The position numbers and the translations under genes are program-made. A stretch of DNA of 52,611 bases, from contig JAKARW010000005.1 of assembly GCA_021819125.1 (NCBI GenBank), forward strand, positions 1 through 52,611, in the 5' to 3' direction. Source of the DNA: Pseudomonadota bacterium (lineage in GTDB: Bacteria; Pseudomonadota; Gammaproteobacteria; Acidiferrobacterales; Acidiferrobacteraceae). A model generated the notes under the pieces. The model made no database searches, was not told where the DNA came from, and saw only the letters and a program-made list of their open reading frames with translations. How positions within the stretch are numbered: the first letter of the stretch is position 1; each line of letters begins with the position of its first letter. Below, piece by piece: positions 17,318-26,752 of this stretch.

Positions 17318-18949
17318 TCAGGTTGGGCAGATCATCTGGCCCAACTCTTCGGTCAGACGGATGTTCTCGGTATAATCGACCGGACAGTCGATGAGCGTCA
17401 CAGTCGGCGTCTCCAGGGCGCGGCTGAGCGTGGGCAGCAGATCCTCGGCGCGCTCGATCCGATAGCCGTCGGCCCCGAAGGCCCGGGCGTATTGGACGAA
17501 GTCGGGGTTTGTGAAGCGCACGTTGCCGGTTCTCTGATAATGCATCTGCTGCTTCCATTCGATGAGACCATAAGAGCTGTCGTTCCAGATGAGCACGACA
17601 AATGCGATTCCAAGGCGCATGGCGGTCTCGATCTCCTGGGAGTTCATGAGGAATCCCGCGTCCCCGGTCACCGCCACGACGCGCCTCCCTGGAACGGCAA
17701 GCGCGGCGGCCACGGCGCCAGGCACGGCGATACCCATGCTCGCAAAGCCGTTCGATATAATGCAGGTATTGGGGCGCTCGGCATCGTAGAGCCGCGCCAT
17801 CCAGAGCTTGTGGGCGCCTACATCGCACACGACGATATCCTCGGGCCCCAAGGCCTCGCGCAGATCGCCGACCACGCGCTGGGGCTTGATCGGAAAGGCC
17901 GCGTCATGGCGATAGCCGTTCAATTCGCGCCGGATCAGCTCACGCAGGTTCGCGAAGCGGTCGGGCGGGCGGCTTGTCACCTGCTCGGCAATGGCCGGCA
18001 GGGTCACCGCGTAATCGCCTATGACGCCCGCGGTCACGATGTAGTAGGCATCGACCTCGGCGGCACGCAGATCGATGTGCACGATCTGACGGTCGGCGGT
18101 CTTATGCCAAAGCATGGGCGGGTATTCGACGATATCGTAGCCTATGCAAATGATGACGTCGGCGCGGTCGAAACCGCAGGAGATGTAGTCGTGGGCCTGG
18201 AGTCCGACAGTGCCCAGACACAAAGGGTGGGATGCCGGTATCGCGCCTTTAGCCATGAAGGTCGTGGCGACCGGGACATTGAGCTGCTCGGCGAAACGCA
18301 CGAGCGCATCGCAACCCTGTCCGCGTATCACGCCGTTGCCGGCCATGATGATCGGAAAGCTCGCGGCGGCGATCACGCTTGCGGCCTCCGCGACCTGCGA
18401 GGCCGCCGGATAGGGCGCCGGGGCCGCCTGGACCTTCAGGGGGGAGCCTGTGGCCGCGCGCGCGGCTACATTCTCCGGGAAGTCTATGAAGCAGGCCCCG
18501 GGCTTCTCGATCTGCGCGAGCTTGAAGGCCTTGCGCACCACTTCGGTCACGGTCTCCGGCTCCAGCACCTGGACGGCATACTTGGTGATCGGCGCGAACA
18601 GATTCACAAGGTTTAAGACTTGGTGGGACTCCTTGTGCAGGCGCAAGGTCGAGGCCTGCCCGGCGATGGCGACGAGCGGCGCCCGATCCATGTTGGCGTC
18701 GGCCACACCGGTGACGAGATTGGTGGCGCCCGGACCGAGTGTCGCCAGACACACGCCGGCGCGATGGGTGAGCCGGCCATAGACGTCGGCCATGAACGCC
18801 GCGCCCTGCTCATGGCGTGTCGTGACGAATCGTATGCGCGACTCGAGCAGGGCATCCATGAGGCCCAGGTTCTCCTCGCCCGGGATCCCGAAGATGTACT
18901 CGACCCCTTCGTTTTCGAGCGCGCGGACGAAGAGCTGGGCGGCATTCAC
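17318..18949 (-). CDS. Acetolactate synthase large subunit-like (ThDP-dependent; AlsS/IlvB type)
   Basis: EYIFGIPGEENLGLMDAL, RHEQGAAFMADVYGRLT, GPGATNLVTGVADANMD, GDAGFLMNSQEIETAMRLGI ThDP motif. Confidence 0.85.
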   Translation of the reverse strand: MNAAQLFVRALENEGVEYIFGIPGEENLGLMDALLESRIRFVTTRHEQGAAFMADVYGRLTHRAGVCLATLGPGATNLVTGVADANMDRAPLVAIAGQASTLRLHKESHQVLNLVNLFAPITKYAVQVLEPETVTEVVRKAFKLAQIEKPGACFIDFPENVAARAATGSPLKVQAAPAPYPAASQVAEAASVIAAASFPIIMAGNGVIRGQGCDALVRFAEQLNVPVATTFMAKGAIPASHPLCLGTVGLQAHDYISCGFDRADVIICIGYDIVEYPPMLWHKTADRQIVHIDLRAAEVDAYYIVTAGVIGDYAVTLPAIAEQVTSRPPDRFANLRELIRRELNGYRHDAAFPIKPQRVVGDLREALGPEDIVVCDVGAHKLWMARLYDAERPNTCIISNGFASMGIAVPGAVAAALAVPGRRVVAVTGDAGFLMNSQEIETAMRLGIAFVVLIWNDSSYGLIEWKQQMHYQRTGNVRFTNPDFVQYARAFGADGYRIERAEDLLPTLSRALETPTVTLIDCPVDYTENIRLTEELGQMICPT

Positions 18950-18951
18950 AA

Positions 18952-19587
18952 TCAGTGTCCCGACCGGCGTTGCGCCTTGCGGACGAGATAGTCGACCACA
19001 CGCAGCATCTGGCGCCGTCCGCCGGCGAGACTGGGGTTCGTCCGGTAGCGCCCGTCGACAACGAAGGTCGGCACCGAGTGTATATCCTCTTCGGTCTGCT
19101 GTTGGCGGGCCTTGCGTACCGCAAGACCCACGGCAAAGGAGCGGTAGACGGTCTTGAAGCGCGCCGCGCTCACGTGGCTATGCTGGGCCACCCACGCGGA
19201 GATGGTGGCGGCATTGTCTAAAACCTCGTGATGGATATGGATGGCGTTAAAGAACTTATCATGCAGGGCCGGCACGAGGCCTAGGTCCTTGAAGGCAAAG
19301 AAGGCGCGGGCCTGTGGGAGCCAGTAGGGGCTGATGGCCGCGGCCTGGCGCTCAAAGACGATGTCGGCCGGCTTATGGGCCAACCAACGATTCAAGACCG
19401 GCTGCAGATGAAAGCAGTGCGGGCAACCGTACCAGAACACCTCCTGCACGAGGATCCTGGGGCCCGGGGGCACGGGTTGCGCCGGACTTACGCGCACATA
19501 CTCCATGCTCTCGACCACGTTCGCTTGGGCCGCGGATATCGCCAAGGGCAGAACCAGGCCCAGGACCAGGGCCATCTGTCTTCTCAT
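18952..19587 (-). CDS. dsbA: Thiol:disulfide interchange protein DsbA-like
   Basis: Signal peptide, EVFWYGCPHCFHLQPVL (CPHC active site), SVPTFVVDGRYRTNPS cis-Pro loop. Confidence 0.88.
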   Translation of the reverse strand: MRRQMALVLGLVLPLAISAAQANVVESMEYVRVSPAQPVPPGPRILVQEVFWYGCPHCFHLQPVLNRWLAHKPADIVFERQAAAISPYWLPQARAFFAFKDLGLVPALHDKFFNAIHIHHEVLDNAATISAWVAQHSHVSAARFKTVYRSFAVGLAVRKARQQQTEEDIHSVPTFVVDGRYRTNPSLAGGRRQMLRVVDYLVRKAQRRSGH

Positions 19588-19703
19588 TGCGCCATCTCCT
19601 CGATAATGGGTGATACCGTGCTCATTGTAGCCGTTTTTGTGTTCCCCCATGACAGCGACTATCCTATGCGCTTGAAGAGGTGCGGCGCACCAAGGAATAG
19701 GGC

Positions 19704-20198
19704 ATGGCGACAAAGTCCAAAGTCGAATTAGCGGAATTTCTGACGCACCAGTATCTGTGCGAGTCATTGACCATCAAGGAGGTCGAGATACTGCTCGACT
19801 ACACGGAACTCGTGCAGTTTCGCAAAAACGAGACGATCGCCGATATCGGCGAGGTCGGCGAGGCCTTGTATTTCGTGGTCAAGGGCGAGGTCGCCCTCTA
19901 TTATGACGACGGGGGGCAAGAAAACGAGGTCGGGCGCATGACCGAGGGCGAGCTCATGGGCGAGATGTCGTTTTTTGACCGCAAGCCGCGTTCGGCGCGC
20001 ATGCGCGCGAAGTCCGATGACACGCGCGTGCTGCTGCTATCGCGCGCCAAGTACAAACGCATACGGGTCGAGCACCCTTATATCGCGGTGAATCTCCTCG
20101 AGCACGCCGTGATCAGCCTCGACCACCTGTTTCGGCGTGTCAGTAACGACGTCGCCGGCTTCTCCCAGTACATCCACGGAACCGGCATCAAGCGCTAG
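19704..20198 (+). CDS. Stand-alone cyclic nucleotide-binding domain protein
   Basis: FRKNETIADIGEVGEALYFVVKGEVALYYDDGG...GELMGEMSFFDRKPRSARMRAKSDDTRVLLLSR; no C-terminal HTH visible. Confidence 0.8.
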   Translation: MATKSKVELAEFLTHQYLCESLTIKEVEILLDYTELVQFRKNETIADIGEVGEALYFVVKGEVALYYDDGGQENEVGRMTEGELMGEMSFFDRKPRSARMRAKSDDTRVLLLSRAKYKRIRVEHPYIAVNLLEHAVISLDHLFRRVSNDVAGFSQYIHGTGIKR

Positions 20199-21543
20199 TC
20201 GCCAAGGCGGCGAGCAGGCGGCCATGGAGGCCCGCGAACCCCCCGTTACTCATGATGAGGATATGGTCGCCGGGGCGGGCGTCGGCGACCATATCCGCGA
20301 TCAGGGCCTCATGACTATGGTAGACGCGCGCGCGACCATGGAGTCCGGCGAGCGCCGTCTCGACGTCCCAACCGATATCCGGCGGGGCGTAGACATAGGT
20401 TGCATCGGCCAGGGCAAGCGCCGGGCCCAGGGTGTCGCGGTGCACCCCCTGACGCATGGTATTGGAGCGCGGCTCCAGTACGGCGAGGACTCGGGCCGGC
20501 GCGACTTGCGCCTTCAAGGCCTCGAGCGTGGCCTGAATGGCGGTCGGGTGATGGGCGAAATCATCATAAATCGTGATGTCCCGCGCTTTTCCGTACACCT
20601 CGAGCCGCCTTTTCACCCCACGAAAGGTCGCAAGCGCCTGCAAGGCGATCTCCGCCGGGACCCCGGCGAAATGGGCCGCGCTCACCGCCGCCAGGGCATT
20701 GGCGACGTTGTGGCGGCCGACCAACGACCATTGCACGCGACCGATCTTATGCCCGCGCAGACTAACCTCAAACGCGCTGCCGTCAGGCGTCAAAAGCCGC
20801 GCCTCCCAACCGTCAGGCCTCGAGAAGTATTCGACCGGGGTCCAGACGCCGGCGGCGATCACCTCGGCAATAGCCGGATCGGCGCCGTTCGCGACGACGA
20901 GGCCCGTACCGGGGACGATGCGCAACAAATGCTGGAATTGCCGGGAGATCGACGCGAGATCGGGATAGATGTCGGCATGATCGTATTCCAGGTTGTTTAA
21001 AATCACGGCCCGCGGCCGGTAATGGACGAACTTCGCGCGCTTGTCGAAAAAGGCCGTATCGTACTCATCGGCCTCGACCACGAAGAAGCGTGACGCGGTG
21101 AGCCGCGCCGATACCCCAAAGTTCTGCGGGACGCCGCCTATCAAAAATCCCGGCTCGAGCAAGGCCTGCTCCAGGATCCAGGCCACGAGGCTCGTGACCG
21201 TGGTCTTGCCGTGGGTCCCGGCCACGGCGATGACGAAGCGGTCGCGCAACACCTGCTCGGCAAGCCACTGTGGCCCCGAGACGTAGGGAATGCCGGCATT
21301 CAAGACCTCCTCCACTGCCGGATTGCCACGCGAGAGGGCATTGCCGATGACGACCAGATCCGGGGCCGGCGTAGGCAGGGTGTCATAGCCCTCGGTGACC
21401 ATGATCCCGCTCGCTTGCAGCTGGTCGCTCATCGGGGGATAGACCCCGCGATCGGACCCGGTGACATCGAACCCCGAGGCGCGCGCCAACAGGGCGAGCC
21501 CCCCCATGAATGTCCCACCGATTCCGAGAATATGGATGCGCAT
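20188..21543 (-). CDS. mpl: UDP-N-acetylmuramate:L-alanyl-gamma-D-glutamyl-meso-diaminopimelate ligase
   Basis: MRIHILGIGGTFMGGLALLARASGFDVTGSD, AVAGTHGKTTVTSLVAWILE, YDDFAHHPTAI. Confidence 0.92.
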   Translation of the reverse strand: MRIHILGIGGTFMGGLALLARASGFDVTGSDRGVYPPMSDQLQASGIMVTEGYDTLPTPAPDLVVIGNALSRGNPAVEEVLNAGIPYVSGPQWLAEQVLRDRFVIAVAGTHGKTTVTSLVAWILEQALLEPGFLIGGVPQNFGVSARLTASRFFVVEADEYDTAFFDKRAKFVHYRPRAVILNNLEYDHADIYPDLASISRQFQHLLRIVPGTGLVVANGADPAIAEVIAAGVWTPVEYFSRPDGWEARLLTPDGSAFEVSLRGHKIGRVQWSLVGRHNVANALAAVSAAHFAGVPAEIALQALATFRGVKRRLEVYGKARDITIYDDFAHHPTAIQATLEALKAQVAPARVLAVLEPRSNTMRQGVHRDTLGPALALADATYVYAPPDIGWDVETALAGLHGRARVYHSHEALIADMVADARPGDHILIMSNGGFAGLHGRLLAALATSA

Positions 21544-22043
21544 CAGCTCTTGGGCAAAGGAAAGAGGGTAATAAGGATCCAGCCGCTTACAAAAATCCCG
21601 GTCAAGGTCACGAGCGCGCTCAAGGGCAGCGGGAGCTCCAGGGCGTGCCACAGGATCTTGGTGACAACCGCCGTAAACCAGACCGCAAGCGCGATGGCCA
21701 GCACCTCGGACCCGAGGGCGCCGAAGCCATGGCCGAGCGACAATGGCCAGGTGACGAGATTGATGAGCACGTTGCTGCCGTAGATCGCGGTCATGGTCTG
21801 CCCATAGCGGACCCACAAGCGGCGTAGGGCGAGAAAAATCGCCACCCACAGGCCGAGCAGGAAGGTCTGGGCGGCCGCGAAACCGAGGCGCTGGAGGTTA
21901 TGGGAAAAGCCGGTGTCGACGACATAATTGGTCGCGAGCGCCAGCACCGCCGTGAGCACGAGCAGGGCGCGCGAGGCCGGAAGATCCTGCGGGCGGCCCG
22001 CCAAAAACCCGATGTCGAGAAACAACTTGAGCTGCGCCCGCAT
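21543..22043 (-). CDS. Multi-pass membrane protein of unknown function
   Basis: 166 aa with about four hydrophobic segments; ATGA overlap with mpl. Confidence 0.65.
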   Translation of the reverse strand: MRAQLKLFLDIGFLAGRPQDLPASRALLVLTAVLALATNYVVDTGFSHNLQRLGFAAAQTFLLGLWVAIFLALRRLWVRYGQTMTAIYGSNVLINLVTWPLSLGHGFGALGSEVLAIALAVWFTAVVTKILWHALELPLPLSALVTLTGIFVSGWILITLFPLPKS

Positions 22044-22157
22044 CTTTTAGGGGCGCGCACGCGAGCGGGACATGGACGAGGGCTGGGACATAAGGACGGA
22101 TGATAAACCGCTTCGTGGCTGGAACAAAACGCCGCATCCCTCTACACTGGCCGACTC

Positions 22158-23264
22158 ATGACCGAACTTCTGACAGACGGCGCGTCACTCGCTTCATTGG
22201 CCGCCGCGATTGCCACATCCCCATGGACGGGCCTCGACACCGAGTTCGTCCGCGAGCGCACCTACTACGCCAAGCTCTGTCTGATCCAGGTCGCGACCCC
22301 GGACACCATCGCGCTCGTCGATCCCCTGCACCTCGACATGACACCTCTTGGTCAGGCGCTCACGGGGCCTGGTATCAAGATCTTGCACGCGGGCCGGCAG
22401 GATCTAGAGTTGCTCTTGCAGGAGACCGGTGTCCTGCCCGCGCCGCTCTTTGATACCCAGATAGCGGCGGCGCTCATCGGCTACGACGAGCAGATCGGCT
22501 ACGCGAACCTCGTGGCGCAGCGGCTCAAGGTGGATCTCGCCAAGGACGCCACGCGCACCAACTGGGCGGCGCGTCCCTTGAGTGATCGCCAGCTCGCCTA
22601 TGCGCAAGACGACGTGCGCTACCTCGAGGCCCTGCGCGCGGCACAGCTTACGGAGCTCGAGCGCCTGGGACGCAGCGCATGGCTTGTCGAGGACTGCGCC
22701 GCGCTGAACGACCCCGCGCTCTATCGCTTTTCGCCCGAACAGCTGGTGCGCCGCTATCGTCAGGGCGCGAACCTGACGGCCGGCGCCCAGGCCTTGTTTC
22801 AGGCGCTGCTCATGTGGCGCGAGGAGACCGCCCGCGAGGCCGACCTGCCGCGCGCCTGGGTGGTGGCGGACGCGGTTTTGGTCGATCTCGCCACCCGCCC
22901 GCCGAAGAGCCATGCGGATCTCGCCCAGCGACGCGGGCTGGACGACCGGCAAGTCCGCCGCCTGGGCGATCGCCTGTTGCGCGTGGTCCAGGAGGCCCCG
23001 GACCGTCCGCTCTATCCTTGGCCCGCGGCGCGCCTCGATCCCCACGAGGAGCGGCTGTATCAGGCGCTCGCGGCCCTGATCGACGCGCGCGCCCAGGCCC
23101 TTGGCATCCAGGGGGGCGTCATAGGCTCGCGCCGGACGCTTAAAGAGATCGTGCAGGGGGCCGCGCCCGGGAACCTCGCGCGCGGCTGGCGCGGTGCGGT
23201 CCTCGGGACAGAAGGCGAGCGGCTGCTCGCCGAGATCGCGGAACGTCATGCCGACGCTGCGTGA
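22158..23264 (+). CDS. rnd: Ribonuclease D
   Basis: GLDTEFVRERTYYAKLCLIQVAT DEDD exonuclease motif, KILHAGRQDLELLL, LAYAQDDVRYL. Confidence 0.92.
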   Translation: MTELLTDGASLASLAAAIATSPWTGLDTEFVRERTYYAKLCLIQVATPDTIALVDPLHLDMTPLGQALTGPGIKILHAGRQDLELLLQETGVLPAPLFDTQIAAALIGYDEQIGYANLVAQRLKVDLAKDATRTNWAARPLSDRQLAYAQDDVRYLEALRAAQLTELERLGRSAWLVEDCAALNDPALYRFSPEQLVRRYRQGANLTAGAQALFQALLMWREETAREADLPRAWVVADAVLVDLATRPPKSHADLAQRRGLDDRQVRRLGDRLLRVVQEAPDRPLYPWPAARLDPHEERLYQALAALIDARAQALGIQGGVIGSRRTLKEIVQGAAPGNLARGWRGAVLGTEGERLLAEIAERHADAA

Positions 23265-23847
23265 CGCGGTCTTTCTGCTCGGAGCCCCGCGGGTGCGCGA
23301 CCTCCCCCCGGACATCGGCGCCGAGGTGGCCTTCGCGGGCCGCTCCAACGCCGGCAAGTCGAGCGCGCTGAACGCCCTCACGGGACACACCGGGCTTGCG
23401 CGCGTAAGCAAGACCCCGGGGCGCACGCAGCAGCTCAATGTCTTTGGGCTCGCAGACGACCGTCGCCTGATCGATCTCCCGGGCTATGGCTACGCCCGGG
23501 TCCCACAGGCCCTGCGTCACACCTTCATCGCGCTCACGACCGAGTATCTCGAGCGGCGCCAAAGCTTAAAGGGCCTCGTGCTGCTCGCTGATATTCGCCA
23601 GGGCCTGAAGACCGAAGACCACATGCTCCTCCAAAGCCGGACCGATATCCCGATCCTCGTGCTGCTCTCGAAGGCCGACAAGATCAATCGTGGCGAGCGC
23701 CAACGCACGCTTCGCGAGATGGCGAAGATCGCGCCCGAGACCGCCTACCTCTTGCCGTTCTCGGCGCACACGGGAGATGGTCTGGAAGAGACCCGGGACA
23801 CGGTGTTGCAGTGGCTTGGTTTGGCGGCAGCCGATGGGCCCACCTGA
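23248..23847 (+). CDS. engB: Ribosome biogenesis GTP-binding protein EngB/YihA
   Basis: VAFAGRSNAGKSSALNALTG, KTPGRTQQLNVF, LIDLPGYGYARVP, LSKADKINRGE; overlaps the rnd 3' end. Confidence 0.93.
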   Translation: MPTLRDAVFLLGAPRVRDLPPDIGAEVAFAGRSNAGKSSALNALTGHTGLARVSKTPGRTQQLNVFGLADDRRLIDLPGYGYARVPQALRHTFIALTTEYLERRQSLKGLVLLADIRQGLKTEDHMLLQSRTDIPILVLLSKADKINRGERQRTLREMAKIAPETAYLLPFSAHTGDGLEETRDTVLQWLGLAAADGPT

Positions 23848-23947
23848 CCGATTGCACGAATCCGCGACCGGCCCGATTACCGAAACCCTGGGCGCGCCGT
23901 CTTGACGGGGGTTTGGGGGCGCCTATAACGGGTATACGATGGCCCAT

Positions 23948-23981
23948 AAAAAACCCCGGGCACAAGGGAGAGGGCCCGGGG
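23948..23981 (-). terminator. Rho-independent terminator for the minus strand (downstream of polA)
   Basis: 8-bp stem CCCCGGGC (23954-23961) / GCCCGGGG (23974-23981) followed on the minus strand by TTTTTT (23953-23948). Confidence 0.7.
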
Positions 23982-24088
23982 ATAAACGAGACCCTGGGCC
24001 CAGCGGCCCAGGTTACCCGCTCAGGGAGGAGAAGCGGATAAAGGACTCAATCGTCCCGTATACATAGACCACGGGCCCCGCGAGAAGT

Positions 24089-26752
24089 TCAGTGGGCCTC
24101 GTCCCAGTTTTTCCCCACGCCACATTCGGCGATGAGCGGTACGGAAAGGCTCGCCACCTGCTCCATACGCGCCACCACGGCCTCTTTCAGGACGGGGATC
24201 TCCGCTTCGGGGGCCTCGAAGACGAGCTCGTCATGGACCTGCATGATCATGCGCGCCTTAAGCCCCGTTTCGGTGAGGTAGGTGTCCACCGCCAGCATCG
24301 CCATCTTGATGAGGTCGGCCGCGGTACCCTGGAGGGGCGCATTGATGGCGGTGCGCTCGGCATATTGCCGGCGCGCGGTATGGCTTGCCTTGATGTCCGG
24401 GATATAGAGCCGACGACCAAACAGGGTCTCCACATAGCCCTGACGGCGGGCCGTGGCGCGCATGTCTTCCATATACTGATGGACCCCCGGATACCGCCGG
24501 AAATAAAGATCGCAGTAGTCCTGGGCGCGTCCCTGGTCGATGCGCAGCTGGCGGGCAAGCCCGAACGCCGACATCCCGTACATGAGCCCGAAATTGATCG
24601 CCTTGGCCGCCCGCCGCTGATCGTCTGTGACCGTCTCCAGCGTCATGCCAAAGACCTCGGCGGCGGTGGCGCGGTGCACGTCCCGCCCCTCCCGGAAGGC
24701 GCGCACCAGGCCCGGATCCTGGGACAGATGAGCCATGAGACGCAGCTCGATCTGGGAATAATCGGCCGACAGGATGCATTGGCCGGGACCGGCCACGAAC
24801 GCCTGGCGGATGCGTCGGCCCTCCTCGGTGCGCACCGGGATGTTCTGGAGATTCGGGTCGCTCGAGGACAACCGGCCGGTGGCGGCCACCGCCTGATGGT
24901 AGGTCGTATGGATGCGCCCCGTGCGCGGGTTGACCATCGACGGCAGCTTGTCGGTGTAGGTGCTCTTCAGTTTACCGACCGCGCGATAATCGAGGATGAG
25001 CCGCGGGAGGGGATAGTCGAGGGCGAGCTCGGCGAGCACCTCCTCGGCCGTCGACGGCTGCCCCTTGGGCGTGCGTTTTTTGATGGGAAGCTTTTGTTCG
25101 GTAAAGAGAATGTCTTGGATCTGGGACGGCGAATTGAGATTGAACACGCGGCCTGCGAAATCGTGCGCCCGATTTTCGAGGGTGGCGAGCTTGAGCCCGA
25201 GCTCGGCGCTTTGCTTTTTCAGCATGGCGGTATCGACAGGCACACCGGCGGCCTCGATACGCGCGAGCACCGGGCTCAAAGGCCGCTCTATCGTCTCGTA
25301 GACATGCGACAACCTGGGTTGCGCAGAAAGCCGCCCGCGGAGCTCGGCATGCAAGGCAAGGAGCGTGGCGGCGGTGTCGCCGGCCGCCACCGAGAGCTCC
25401 TCGGGGGCGGCCGCCGAGAGCTCTCGGCGCGCCCGGCCTTCGCCTTGCAGCGTCGTCCGGGTCACGATCGGGCGGCTCAAATATTTGAGGGCCAGGGTGG
25501 CCAGATCATGACTGGGCGCCCCGCTATCCAGGACGTAAGAAGCCAACATGACATCGTCCCACGAGCCGGCAAAGCCGCCGATGGCAGCTGCCATGAGGAA
25601 CCGTAGCAAGCGCTTAGCGTCGTGGACCACGAGCGGTGGCGCGCCGCTTTCGAAAAGCGGGCGCAAGGCGGCAAGCCATTCCCCGGCGGCGGGGTCGTCC
25701 AGGAGGGCATCCGCCGCCGGGATCATCCACGCGCCTTCGACCGTTCCCACGACCACCGCCACGATGCGTCCGCCATCATCCCACAGGTCGAGGGCCACGA
25801 GCGGGGCCGCTCGCCAGACCATGGCCTGAGCGCGCATGGCCTCGGGATCGGTCAGGGTCACGGCGGTGGTCGAGACGCCCCGCGCGTCGGCACCGAGCTC
25901 GGAAAGCCAGCTTTTGAACTCCAGTTCGCCATATAATTGCCGGAGCGTGTCCCGGTCCGGGGGTCGCGGCGCGAGGTCGGCCAGCGTGACCGGCAAGGGC
26001 ACGTCGCAGCGGATGGTGACAAGCTCACGCGCCAACCTAAGCTGCGATCGGCTCGCGCGCAAGGCCTCCCCCAACCGCCCAGGGATATCATCGGCATGCG
26101 CCATGAGGCCATCGAGCGAGCCATAGGTCTCGATCCAACGCGCCGCGGTCTTCGGCCCGGCGCCGGTCACGCCGGGGACGTTGTCGACCTTGTCGCCGAC
26201 GATCGCGAGGTAATCGGATATGCGTTCGGGTGGCACGCCAAAGCGGGCGATGACGCCCTCGCGGTCCAGCGCCTGATCGGTCATGGTGTTGATCAGGGTC
26301 ACGTCCGCGGTCACGAGCTGCGCCATGTCTTTGTCGCCCGTGGAGATCACGACCTTCAGGCCCTGGGCGCGACCTTGGGCGGCGAGCGTGCCGATCACAT
26401 CGTCGGCCTCGACGTCCGGCACCATGAGCAGCGGGATGCCAAGCGCGCCGATCAGCGCGTGCAGCCGCGGGATCTGGACTACGAGGTCATCCGGCATGGC
26501 CGTGCGCGTCGCCTTATAATCGGCATACAGGGCGTCGCGAAAGGTGCCGCCGGGGGCATCAAAGACCATGGCGATGAGACCCGGCTTGTAATCCGCGCGC
26601 AACTTGCGCAGCATGTTGACTACGCCGTAGATCGCGCCGGTCGGCTCGCCGCGCGTGTTTCGTAGGTCGGGCATGGCGTGAAACGCCCGGTACAGATAGG
26701 ATGAGCCGTCCACCAACAGCAAGAGTTGTTCAGGATTCCCGCTTGGTATCAT
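24089..26752 (-). CDS. polA: DNA polymerase I
   Basis: LLLVDGSSYLYRAFHAMPDLRNTRGEPTGAIYGV (5' nuclease), SADYSQIELRLMAHLS, RRAAKAINFGLMYGMS, MQVHDELVFE (polymerase motifs). Confidence 0.97.
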   Translation of the reverse strand: MIPSGNPEQLLLLVDGSSYLYRAFHAMPDLRNTRGEPTGAIYGVVNMLRKLRADYKPGLIAMVFDAPGGTFRDALYADYKATRTAMPDDLVVQIPRLHALIGALGIPLLMVPDVEADDVIGTLAAQGRAQGLKVVISTGDKDMAQLVTADVTLINTMTDQALDREGVIARFGVPPERISDYLAIVGDKVDNVPGVTGAGPKTAARWIETYGSLDGLMAHADDIPGRLGEALRASRSQLRLARELVTIRCDVPLPVTLADLAPRPPDRDTLRQLYGELEFKSWLSELGADARGVSTTAVTLTDPEAMRAQAMVWRAAPLVALDLWDDGGRIVAVVVGTVEGAWMIPAADALLDDPAAGEWLAALRPLFESGAPPLVVHDAKRLLRFLMAAAIGGFAGSWDDVMLASYVLDSGAPSHDLATLALKYLSRPIVTRTTLQGEGRARRELSAAAPEELSVAAGDTAATLLALHAELRGRLSAQPRLSHVYETIERPLSPVLARIEAAGVPVDTAMLKKQSAELGLKLATLENRAHDFAGRVFNLNSPSQIQDILFTEQKLPIKKRTPKGQPSTAEEVLAELALDYPLPRLILDYRAVGKLKSTYTDKLPSMVNPRTGRIHTTYHQAVAATGRLSSSDPNLQNIPVRTEEGRRIRQAFVAGPGQCILSADYSQIELRLMAHLSQDPGLVRAFREGRDVHRATAAEVFGMTLETVTDDQRRAAKAINFGLMYGMSAFGLARQLRIDQGRAQDYCDLYFRRYPGVHQYMEDMRATARRQGYVETLFGRRLYIPDIKASHTARRQYAERTAINAPLQGTAADLIKMAMLAVDTYLTETGLKARMIMQVHDELVFEAPEAEIPVLKEAVVARMEQVASLSVPLIAECGVGKNWDEAH

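Noticed and set aside
17492-18616. 374-aa plus-strand ORF antisense to acetolactate synthase
   Set aside because: Shadow ORF; the ThDP enzyme motifs are on the minus strand
22404-23438. 344-aa minus-strand ORF opposite rnd/engB
   Set aside because: Shadow ORF; rnd and engB have unambiguous motifs
24092-25606. 504-aa plus-strand ORF antisense to polA
   Set aside because: High-GC shadow ORF; the opposite strand is clearly DNA polymerase I and this translation shows no recognisable motif
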